Below, one piece after another: positions 1-4,957 of a DNA stretch of 6,702 nt. Source of the stretch: an uncultured Sphingomonadales bacterium. Its GTDB lineage: Bacteria; Pseudomonadota; Alphaproteobacteria; Sphingomonadales; Sphingomonadaceae. Below the pieces are notes generated by a model that saw nothing but the letters and a program-made list of their open reading frames with translations, did no database searches and had not been told where the DNA came from. Made by a program: the position numbers and the translations under genes. Numbering within the stretch: position 1 is the stretch's first letter; each line of letters opens with the position of its first letter. The stretch is taken from contig CAIKKO010000149.1 of the NCBI GenBank assembly GCA_903828025.1, forward strand, positions 1 through 6,702, written 5' to 3'.

Positions 1-620
1 AGCATCGCGCCGACCGCTGCCCGGTCCTGCGTCGGCACAAGTTGCACAGCATCGGCGGGCACGCCGCCTGCCGCCAGCCCTTCCGCCAGCGCGGCGAGGA
101 TCGCCCGGTTCGAATTGACCGCCTCGCTCCCGCCGCGCAGCAGCACGGCATTGCCCGAACGCACGCACAGCGCGGCCGCATCCGCCGTCACGTTGGGTCG
201 GCTTTCGTAGATGATGCCGATCAGCCCGATCGGCACGCGCACGCGGCGCAGCACCATGCCGTTGGGCCGGTGCGTCTCGTCGATGATCCGCCCGACCGGA
301 TCATCCAGCGCCGCAACTTCGGCAACACCGGCGGCCATGGCTTCGATCCGGCCCGCATCGAGCCGAAGTCGATCGATCATGGCACTGGACAGGCCGGCCG
401 CCTCGCCGCCAACAACGTCTGCAGCGTTGGCTGCAAGGATCGCTGGCGCGGCACGGCGCAACGCAGCGGCGGCATGCTCCAGCGCGGCCTGCCGGGCAGA
501 CGACGACATTGCCGCCAGCGTGCGCTGCGCGGCCCGCCCGGCACGGGCCAGCCGGTCGATCAGATCATCGGCATCAAGGACCGGCTCGGTCTGGCGGGTC
601 GGCAAGGGAACGGTATTCAT
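1..620 (-). CDS. proA: Gamma-glutamyl phosphate reductase, N-terminal part (cut by window edge)
   Basis: ProA reduces gamma-glutamyl phosphate to glutamate-5-semialdehyde with NADPH, the second step of proline synthesis, in the cytoplasm. 206 complete codons are visible, roughly half of the usual 415-430 residues. The family signature is clear at residues 129-171: VPIGLIGIIYESRPNV, then DAAALCVRSGNAVLLRGGSEA, part of the aldehyde-dehydrogenase-fold nucleotide-binding region. The catalytic cysteine lies beyond the window. The ATG at 620 is secure because an in-frame TAG (630-632 on the plus strand) sits nine bases before it. A GGTAGGG stretch seven bases upstream of the ATG can serve as ribosome binding site. 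The gene heads its transcript, since a 318-base non-coding stretch lies upstream. In related genomes nadD, rsfS and rlmH often follow proA; that would be off the left edge and is recalled, not seen. Confidence 0.95.
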   Translation of the reverse strand, partial: MNTVPLPTRQTEPVLDADDLIDRLARAGRAAQRTLAAMSSSARQAALEHAAAALRRAAPAILAANAADVVGGEAAGLSSAMIDRLRLDAGRIEAMAAGVAEVAALDDPVGRIIDETHRPNGMVLRRVRVPIGLIGIIYESRPNVTADAAALCVRSGNAVLLRGGSEAVNSNRAILAALAEGLAAGGVPADAVQLVPTQDRAAVGAM

Positions 621-698
621 CGCGCGGCCCTACCATTCCCTGCTCGCGCTGTCAGCCTGATTGGGCGGGCCTCAGGCGGGCAAGCTCAACCGACAGGC

Positions 699-833
699 GA
701 GTCGCGGTCCTGCACCTGCATTGGTGTGTCCAATTTGCCGAGTCGAACGAGCGAATCATGGCGGCCAAACCGCATCTGCAACGCTTCATCGACAGACTCG
801 CACGATTCGGCTTGCACCCGTTGCTGCGGATTC
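699..833. promoter_or_regulatory. Cluster of six GANTC (CcrM-type) sites
   Basis: GANTC occurs at 699 (GAGTC), 740 (GAGTC), 753 (GAATC), 795 (GACTC), 804 (GATTC) and 829 (GATTC): six sites in 135 bases. By eye I find about eleven in the other 6.5 kb of the window, roughly one per 600 bases. In alphaproteobacteria CcrM methylates the adenine of GANTC, and GcrA recruits RNA polymerase at promoters carrying methylated sites, so a cluster in an intergenic region is a plausible cell-cycle-dependent regulatory region for proA, the M23/bactofilin operon, or both. Density is seen directly; function is inferred. A CcrM and GcrA in this organism is assumed from its class. Confidence 0.5.
720..734. repeat. 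Inverted repeat ATTGG-N5-CCAAT
   Basis: A perfect 5-bp dyad with a TGTGT spacer lies inside the GANTC cluster, six bases before the second GANTC site. It has the shape of a small operator half-site pair, but it is short and could arise by chance. No cognate regulator is suggested by the sequence. Confidence 0.25.
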
Positions 834-938
834 GACCGTGAGGGTGGCCGTGGCTAAGCGGCGCGCTTGCGCGGATAGAACCAAAGCCGCATCGGGACGG
901 GGGTCGCCATCTTACCAACTACGATACGGCGCAAGGCG

Positions 939-2144
939 GTGCCGCCTCAGGACGGCGGTCGTCCGCAGTCCTCCTGGCAGGTGCTGGTGGCGCGCGTGCG
1001 TGGGTGGTTCCCGGACCGCGAATTCTTCATGCGTTCGAACGGGCATGTGCGGTTCATCCGCCTGTCCGCCCGGTTGCAGATGCGTGTGGCCGGGGCGGTT
1101 GCCGGGGCCGTGCTGCTCTGGGTCCTGATGATGGGCTGGATGATCGTGGCCCAGGCCCTTGCGGCCTATGATCACGCATCGCTGCTCGAACGGGAGGCAG
1201 CGGTCGCTTCGGCGGAAAGCCGCGTTGCGCAATATCGCTCGGGTCTGGGCTCGGTGGCGAGCGACCTCGCCAAGCGGCAGGAATTCATCGAAAGAAGCGT
1301 GCAGGGCGCGATTGGCCCCTTGCCCGGCTCGCTGCCCGCTGGAACGGTATCGGACAGCTCTGCCGAAGCAGCCAAGACCGTGCGCAAAATTTCGATGGTC
1401 CTGCCTGAAGCAGCCGGCCTCGCCAAAGTCGAAGCGCGGCAGCTCGCGTTTATCGAGCAACTCACCCGCTACGCCGATGCGCGCTCGGCCCGCGCCGAAT
1501 CCGCGATCCGACGCCTCGGGCTCAATCCGGGCATGATTGCGGCGGGTGATCGCAGCGCCATGGGTGGTCCGCTGATCCCGCTTTCTACGGGATCAGGCAA
1601 TGCGCTCGATCCCCGATTTGCCCGCTTTGGTGCCAGCCTCGCCCGGATGAGCGCGATGGAGCAGGCGCTGGTGCGCATTCCCAATACGCTCCCTGCCAGC
1701 CTGGATTATATCTCGAGCGGCTTCGGCTATCGCGTCGATCCGTTCACCGGTGGCGGCGCGTTCCACGCCGGGCTCGATTTCCGTGGCCCCATCGGAGCGC
1801 CGATTCTGGCGGCCGCTGCCGGCACGGTGAGCTTCACCGGCGTCAAGCAAGGCTATGGCAACTGTGTCGAGATAAGCCACGGCAACGGTCTGCTCACGCG
1901 CTATGCGCATATGTCGCGAATCGAAGCCCGCGTGGGCGAGATCGTCGGCCCGGGCAAGGTGATCGGCGCGATAGGAAGTACCGGCCGCTCGACCGGACCA
2001 CACTTGCACTTTGAAGTGCGGATTGATGACCGACCGGTCGATCCGCGCCCGTTTCTGGAGGCGATGCCGCATGTTTTCCAAGAAGCCCATTCCGGGTCGG
2101 GGGCAGGTGCCAGAGCACCCCACCCGGTCGGCACCGCAGGGTAA
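939..2144 (+). CDS. Membrane-anchored M23 peptidoglycan endopeptidase, bactofilin partner (LmdC-like)
   Basis: A LytM-type zinc endopeptidase of 401 residues that cleaves peptide crosslinks of peptidoglycan in the periplasm. Order of parts: a cytoplasmic tail of about 48 residues holding FPDREFFMRSNGHVRF (24-39); one transmembrane helix at about 50-76; a periplasmic helical, probably coiled-coil stretch (78-120 and again 160-195); then the M23 domain (about 258-373). The zinc ligands appear intact: H276 and D280 in HAGLD, and H357 in HLHFEV; H324 and H355 fit the catalytic histidines. The inner-membrane anchor and cytoplasmic tail match the M23 enzymes that work with bactofilins. The start is uncertain: no ATG lies upstream, and GTG 939 is the first start after an in-frame TAG at 876. 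GTG 981 is possible; ATG 1029 would remove part of the conserved tail. Its 3' end overlaps the bactofilin gene by 74 bases, so the two are co-transcribed. Confidence 0.9.
   Translation: MPPQDGGRPQSSWQVLVARVRGWFPDREFFMRSNGHVRFIRLSARLQMRVAGAVAGAVLLWVLMMGWMIVAQALAAYDHASLLEREAAVASAESRVAQYRSGLGSVASDLAKRQEFIERSVQGAIGPLPGSLPAGTVSDSSAEAAKTVRKISMVLPEAAGLAKVEARQLAFIEQLTRYADARSARAESAIRRLGLNPGMIAAGDRSAMGGPLIPLSTGSGNALDPRFARFGASLARMSAMEQALVRIPNTLPASLDYISSGFGYRVDPFTGGGAFHAGLDFRGPIGAPILAAAAGTVSFTGVKQGYGNCVEISHGNGLLTRYAHMSRIEARVGEIVGPGKVIGAIGSTGRSTGPHLHFEVRIDDRPVDPRPFLEAMPHVFQEAHSGSGAGARAPHPVGTAG
2056..2061 (+). promoter_or_regulatory. Ribosome binding site of the bactofilin gene
   Basis: TGGAGG lies nine bases before the ATG at 2071, inside the coding sequence of the M23 gene. 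It selects ATG 2071 over the in-frame candidates at 2011 and 2149 and shows that the bactofilin is translated from an internal site on the M23 message. Confidence 0.7.
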
Positions 2145-2505
2145 CACCATGGCCGCAAGCACATTTTCCGTTCTGGGTGCCGATCTGGCGGTCAAAGGCG
2201 ATATCACCGCCAGCGCCGATCTCCACATCGACGGCCATGTCGAGGGCGACATCACCTGCGCCGCGCTAGTCCAGGGCGAATCGAGCGCCATCCACGGCGC
2301 GATCCGGGCACAGACCGCGCGGCTGGCCGGTACCGTCCGAGGCGGCATTGAAGTGAGCCAGCTCGTCATTCTCAAATCGGCGCAGATTCACGGTGACGTG
2401 AAGTACGAAGTCCTGACGATCGAACAGGGCGCGCATATCGACGGCCGCCTGAGCCATGGGCTTGAGGCTATCGAGGGCGAAACCCCGCTGACGCTGGTCA
2501 GCTAG
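2071..2505 (+). CDS. Bactofilin (polymer-forming cytoskeletal protein)
   Basis: A 144-residue bactofilin (DUF583 family), a nucleotide-free beta-helical protein that polymerises at the cytoplasmic face of the membrane and positions cell-wall enzymes. Residues 1-30 form a disordered tail beginning MFSKKP, which fits the short N-terminal membrane-targeting peptide (MFSK-type) of alphaproteobacterial bactofilins and supports the start at 2071. The beta-helix runs about 31-130, with the repeating glycine and hydrophobic pattern: FSVLGADLAVKGDI, LHIDGHVEGDI, ARLAGTVRGGI, AQIHGDV, AHIDGRL. A short tail follows and ends LTLVS. The gene starts 74 bases before the M23 gene ends, with its own ribosome binding site, so the pair forms one transcript. 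Pairing of a bactofilin with an M23 hydrolase is known from Hyphomonas (BacA/LmdC) and Helicobacter (CcmA with Csd proteins), where it sets local cell shape. The hairpin at 2537 follows the stop by 31 bases. Confidence 0.95.
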   Translation: MFSKKPIPGRGQVPEHPTRSAPQGNTMAASTFSVLGADLAVKGDITASADLHIDGHVEGDITCAALVQGESSAIHGAIRAQTARLAGTVRGGIEVSQLVILKSAQIHGDVKYEVLTIEQGAHIDGRLSHGLEAIEGETPLTLVS

Positions 2506-2536
2506 AATTTCGACAAGCTGCTGGACGCAAACAAAA

Positions 2537-2560
2537 CCCCCTCCCTGTGCAGGGAGGGGG
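2537..2560 (-). terminator. Rho-independent terminator of trcR, probably also used by the bactofilin operon
   Basis: CCCCCTCCCTG at 2537-2547 pairs perfectly with CAGGGAGGGGG at 2550-2560. The innermost pair probably opens, giving ten pairs and a four-base loop. On the minus strand the stem is followed directly by TTTTGTTTG, a canonical U-tract, 34 bases past the trcR stop. On the plus strand it is followed by TGATGGTTTT, a poorer tract, 31 bases past the bactofilin stop. It thus sits between two convergent genes and best fits termination of trcR, with weaker bidirectional use likely. Confidence 0.85.
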
Positions 2561-2593
2561 TGATGGTTTTGCGCATTATCTGCCAGCGGCAGC

Positions 2594-3301
2594 TCAGCTA
2601 TCGGAAATGCCCTCGGCGCGGCGCGCTTCGAGCCATGCAGCGGCCTCGGCTTCCTGCGCAGCCTGCGATGCGGCTTTGACATGGGCCTCGCGCTCGGCAC
2701 GAAGCTCCTCGATCAGAGCGTCGCGGTCGTTGCCAAGACGCAGGTTGCTGGCGGTTTCGTCTTCCTCGATGCCAGCCTTCTTCGCCGCCTTGGCGACCAG
2801 TGCATCAAGCTCTCTTTGCGAGCACAGGCCGAGCGTGACCGGGTCCTTCGGGTTGATATTGGCGATGTTCCAGTGGCTGCGATCGCGGATCGCGGCAATC
2901 GTGTTGCGCGTGGTGCCGATCAGCTTGCCGACTTGCGCGTCCGAAATTTCGGGATGGTTGCGCAGGATCCACGCGATGCCGTCAGGCTTGTCCTGCCGTT
3001 TTGACACCGGCGTGTAGCGCGGACCCTTGGTGCGACTGACCGAAATCGGGGCCTTCTGCATCTTGAGGCGATATTCCGCGTTGTCCTGCCCGCGCTCGAT
3101 CTCGCTCTGGGTCAACTCGCCCGAGTGAACCGGATCGCGGCCCGTGTACTTGGCGCCGGCCAGATCATCGGCCATCGCCTGCACTTCAAGGATATGCAGC
3201 CCGCAGAACTCGGCGATCTGCTCGAAAGTCAGCGCGGTGTTGTCGACAAGCCACGATGCGGTGGCATGCGGCATCAGCGGATAGGTGGGCTGGTTGCTCA
3301 A
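2594..3301 (-). CDS. trcR: Cell cycle transcriptional regulator TrcR (DUF1013 family)
   Basis: A 235-residue DUF1013 protein; current annotation practice names this alphaproteobacterial family TrcR, a cell-cycle transcriptional regulator. The recognisable N-terminus is PHATASWLVDNTALTFEQIAEFCGLH (11-36). Two helix-turn-helix-like segments can be seen: about 15-45, and 109-141 (IAWILRNHPEISDAQVGKLIGTT followed by a basic helix). The C-terminal part (about 165-232) is charged, Ala/Glu-rich and likely a coiled coil. The start is TTG at 3301: GAGAGG lies six bases upstream, and the protein then begins MSNQPTYPLMPHATA, as I recall for homologues. The ATG at codon 10 would start at the edge of the conserved block and has no comparable binding site. 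The gene lies downstream of the quinone oxidoreductase on the same strand, separated by 124 bases that hold a stable hairpin and a short upstream ORF. The detailed mechanism of the family is not evident from the sequence. Confidence 0.85.
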   Translation of the reverse strand: MSNQPTYPLMPHATASWLVDNTALTFEQIAEFCGLHILEVQAMADDLAGAKYTGRDPVHSGELTQSEIERGQDNAEYRLKMQKAPISVSRTKGPRYTPVSKRQDKPDGIAWILRNHPEISDAQVGKLIGTTRNTIAAIRDRSHWNIANINPKDPVTLGLCSQRELDALVAKAAKKAGIEEDETASNLRLGNDRDALIEELRAEREAHVKAASQAAQEAEAAAWLEARRAEGISDS

Positions 3302-3357
3302 GGGGAGCCTCTCTGGACAGCAGAAACAATAAGGGCCGCCCCTTGCGGAGCGGCCAT
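3298..3357 (-). CDS. Possible 19-residue upstream ORF (leader peptide) overlapping the trcR start
   Basis: On the minus strand an ATG at 3357 opens a 19-codon frame, MAAPQGAALIVSAVQRGSP, whose TGA stop (3300-3298) overlaps the TTG start of trcR (3301-3299) in the four bases TTGA. It covers the whole 3334-3355 hairpin and the trcR ribosome binding site. A GGTGG a few bases before the ATG could bind the ribosome weakly. Stop-start overlaps of this kind often couple translation. The peptide has no run of a single amino acid as in classical attenuators. It could be chance; nothing in the sequence proves translation. Confidence 0.3.
   Translation of the reverse strand: MAAPQGAALIVSAVQRGSP
3308..3313 (-). 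promoter_or_regulatory. Ribosome binding site deciding the TTG start of trcR
   Basis: On the minus strand GAGAGG precedes the TTG at 3301 by six bases, a normal spacing. It is the best Shine-Dalgarno match near the N-terminus and favours TTG 3301 over the ATG nine codons further in. Confidence 0.65.
3334..3355 (-). terminator. GNRA-capped hairpin in the trcR leader: terminator of the oxidoreductase gene or attenuator
   Basis: Read on the minus strand, GGCCGCTCC pairs with GGGGCGGCC around a GCAA loop: nine pairs including one G-U, closed by a GNRA tetraloop. CTTATTGTTT follows, a moderate U-rich tract. It ends 32 bases before the trcR start and begins 70 bases after the oxidoreductase stop. 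It can terminate oxidoreductase transcripts. Because the remaining 32 bases can hardly contain a promoter, a transcript reaching trcR probably has to pass through it. Confidence 0.6.
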
Positions 3358-3425
3358 CTTGCCACCGATGTAGGCGACCGTGCCCCGAACGGCAAGCCTA
3401 TTCCGGCCTGTTCGCGGCAATCGCG

Positions 3426-4430
3426 CTATTCGCCGACAGCGAGAACGATCTTGCCGATGTGCGAGCCGCCTTCCATCCGGGCATGCGCCGCTCCGGCTTC
3501 GGCCAGAGGAAATGCCCTGTCCATGACTGGCCGGAGCAAGCCATCAGCCACCAGCGGCCAGACCGTCTCATGGATCTCATCCGCAAGTAAACCTTTGAAT
3601 TCATTTGATCTTTGCCGCAGTGTCGAGCCGGTCAGGGTCAATCGCCGCCGCATCACTTCGGCCATGTTGATTTCCGCGCGCACGCCGCCTTGCACCGCAA
3701 TCGTCACGTGCCGCCCGTCGTCGCCCAGACACTTGAGGTTGCGCGCCACATAATCGCCTGCAACCATGTCGAGAACCAGATGCACGCCCTCGCCATGGGT
3801 GATGCACGCCACTTCCTCGACGAAGTCCGTGGCCTTGTAATCAATAGCATGGGCCGCGCCGAGTTCCAGCGCGGCGGCGCATTTCTCGGGGCCGCCGCAC
3901 GTGACAATAACCGTCAGGCCGAAGAGCTTGCCCAACAGGATCGCCATCGTGCCGATGCCGCTGGTGCCGCCATGGACAAGGACACGTTCGCCTTCAGTCG
4001 CCCAGCCGCGTTCGAACACATTGTGCCAAACCGTGAACAAAGTTTCGGGCAGCGCTGCGGCCTGATCGAGCGGCAGGCCTTCCGGCACCGGCAGGCACAG
4101 CGCAGCTTCGGCAAGACAGTACTCGGCATACCCGCCGCCCGAAACCAGCGCGCAGACGATCTGGCCGAGGAACGGACTTGTTACGCCATCCCCGGTGGCG
4201 ACCACTTGCCCCGCAACTTCCAGCCCCGGAATCGGCGAGGCCCCCGGCGGCGGCGGATAGAAGCCCTGGCGCTGGATCACGTCTGGCCGGTTGACGCCTG
4301 CAAACGCGACCCGCAGCAGCACCTGGCCGGGGCCTGGGACAGGCAAAGGCAGCGTTTCAGGGCGCAGCGCCTCCGGTCCGCCGGGGGTATCGAAACCCAT
4401 CGCGGTCATCGTCGCTGGTAACGGCTTCAT
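3426..4430 (-). CDS. NAD(P)H quinone oxidoreductase, PIG3-type (zinc-free MDR family)
   Basis: A 334-residue member of the medium-chain dehydrogenase/reductase superfamily, closest to the PIG3/TP53I3 quinone oxidoreductases, which reduce quinones or reactive enones with NAD(P)H in the cytoplasm. The GroES-like catalytic domain fills about 1-125, with the family block AGVNRPDVIQRQGFYPPPPG (44-63) and GLEVAG (69-74). The Rossmann domain follows, with VHGGTSGIGTMA at 152-163 as the cofactor-binding turn. The C-terminus ends GGSHIGKIVLAVGE, as usual for the family. The structural zinc cysteines of alcohol dehydrogenases are absent, as expected. The ATG at 4430 is supported by AAGGGGG six bases upstream; ATG at codon 8 is the alternative. 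The gene diverges from the DUF1192 gene and is followed by the leader of trcR. Natural substrate unknown. Confidence 0.93.
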   Translation of the reverse strand: MKPLPATMTAMGFDTPGGPEALRPETLPLPVPGPGQVLLRVAFAGVNRPDVIQRQGFYPPPPGASPIPGLEVAGQVVATGDGVTSPFLGQIVCALVSGGGYAEYCLAEAALCLPVPEGLPLDQAAALPETLFTVWHNVFERGWATEGERVLVHGGTSGIGTMAILLGKLFGLTVIVTCGGPEKCAAALELGAAHAIDYKATDFVEEVACITHGEGVHLVLDMVAGDYVARNLKCLGDDGRHVTIAVQGGVRAEINMAEVMRRRLTLTGSTLRQRSNEFKGLLADEIHETVWPLVADGLLRPVMDRAFPLAEAGAAHARMEGGSHIGKIVLAVGE

Positions 4431-4555
4431 GCCACGCCCCCTTGAACCGGTCCGGCGCGAACCGCCCGCGCCGAAAAATAGTAAACAGCCCGGAGCGCCA
4501 AGTACCCATGGAGCCGGTTGACAGCAAGGCTGAAGCGGTCACAAAGTGGATGGTG
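4431..4555. promoter_or_regulatory. Divergent promoter region of the oxidoreductase and DUF1192 genes
   Basis: This 125-base stretch must drive both directions. On the minus strand TACTAT (4478-4483) within an AT-rich patch is a fair -10 for the oxidoreductase, 48 bases before its ATG, but no good -35 is placed for it. On the plus strand a perfect TTGACA stands at 4518-4523; a 17-base spacer leads only to ACAAAG (4541-4546), a poor -10. If that promoter is real, the DUF1192 message would start within a few bases of ATG 4556 and be nearly leaderless. Confidence 0.35.
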
Positions 4556-4774
4556 ATGGAACTAGACGAGCGCCCGCGCCGAACAGGCGATCTGGCCAGC
4601 AAGCTGGCCACGGAGTCGCTCGACAGCTATTCGCACCACGAGCTTGGCGAACGGATCGCCCTGCTCGAAGCCGAGATCTCCCGGGTAAGCGCGCACCGCG
4701 GCAAGGCCGCCGCGCACCGCCGCGCGGCAGACGCCTTGTTTGGATCGCCTGCACCAGAGGGTGACGGATCTTGA
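4556..4774 (+). CDS. Small DUF1192 family protein
   Basis: A 72-residue protein of the DUF1192 family, small alphaproteobacterial proteins of unknown function. The hallmarks are an acidic and basic start (MELDERPRRTGDLASKL), then DSYSHHELGERIALLEAEISRVSAHRGKAAAHRRAADALF, a single long amphipathic helix (about 28-62) that probably forms a coiled coil. The start is uncertain: ATG 4556 fits the family length and usual beginning; ATG 4550 and ATG 4508 are in frame and give 74 and 88 residues, but none has a strong ribosome binding site. I recall DUF1192 genes often lying beside this type of quinone oxidoreductase and DUF1013 in alphaproteobacteria, so the neighbourhood is probably conserved and not accidental. 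No function can be given. Confidence 0.8.
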   Translation: MELDERPRRTGDLASKLATESLDSYSHHELGERIALLEAEISRVSAHRGKAAAHRRAADALFGSPAPEGDGS

Positions 4775-4778
4775 TGCG

Positions 4779-4805
4779 TGCCGCCCTTCACGGACCGAGG
4801 CGGCA
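4779..4805 (+). terminator. Weak hairpin after the DUF1192 gene
   Basis: TGCCGCC (4779-4785) pairs with GGCGGCA (4799-4805) around a 13-base loop, starting four bases after the DUF1192 stop. No U-tract follows (TACCCATATT), so it is at best a poor or Rho-assisted terminator and transcription may run on into clpA. Confidence 0.25.
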
Positions 4806-4866
4806 TACCCATATTGCTCATGTGCAGGGCGATGCGCCCGGCCCAATGTCAGATTCCCGCGCTGCT

Positions 4867-4886
4867 GGTTTAGCCAGGGTTAATCC
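4867..4886. promoter_or_regulatory. CtrA-like site and imperfect dyad upstream of clpA
   Basis: TTTA (4869-4872), seven bases, TTAA (4880-4883) matches seven of eight positions of the CtrA consensus TTAA-N7-TTAA. The same stretch forms an imperfect inverted repeat, GGTTTA with TAATCC, eight bases apart. It lies about 75 bases before the clpA start, and a GANTC site is at 4852-4856. Single matches of this quality occur by chance; CtrA in this organism is assumed from its class. Confidence 0.3.
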
Positions 4887-4957
4887 AAAGCGTGCTCTCC
4901 TCCCGCAAGGGAACCACCCGGGGTCGGCCGTCCGCCGATCCGCCAGAAAGTAGCGCC

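Larger units (their letters stand above)
621..938. other. Non-coding divergent intergenic region between proA and the M23 gene
   Basis: This 318-base stretch separates the divergent starts of proA (620) and the M23 peptidase (939). Short open frames cross it on both strands, but their translations are Arg/Cys-rich, match no family I know and have no convincing ribosome binding site, so I do not call a gene. It must hold the promoters for both flanking genes, yet I see no confident -35/-10 pair. A TACGAT at 921-926 is -10-like but has no -35 partner and lies close to the GTG start. What stands out is the GANTC cluster at 699-833 and a perfect inverted repeat ATTGG-N5-CCAAT at 720-734. Confidence 0.7.

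Noticed and set aside
759..842. 27-residue plus-strand frame beginning MAAKPHLQRF inside the GANTC cluster
   Set aside because: Too short to judge, no clear ribosome binding site, and no resemblance to a known small protein; the GANTC sites explain the region better.
42..857. 271-codon plus-strand frame over proA and the intergenic region
   Set aside because: Antisense shadow of proA; the product is Arg/Gly/His-rich and low in family resemblance, while proA is unmistakable on the other strand.
652..918. 88-residue minus-strand frame upstream of proA
   Set aside because: Cys/Arg/Ser-rich translation with no family resemblance and no sensible ribosome binding site; likely a chance open frame in GC-rich DNA.
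1593..2375. 260-codon minus-strand frame across the M23/bactofilin junction
   Set aside because: It lies opposite two well-recognised genes and has no recognisable domain.
3612..4421. 269-codon plus-strand frame opposite the quinone oxidoreductase
   Set aside because: Antisense shadow; the minus-strand protein carries all the family motifs.
4828..4841. Small GGGCG/CGCCC hairpin upstream of clpA
   Set aside because: Only five pairs with a three-base loop and no U-tract; such stems are common by chance at this GC content.
4774..4953. 59-residue frame starting at a TGATG overlap with the DUF1192 stop
   Set aside because: The stop-start overlap is tempting, but the composition (Arg, Pro, Gly, His-rich) looks non-coding, there is no family match and it fills what must be the clpA upstream region.
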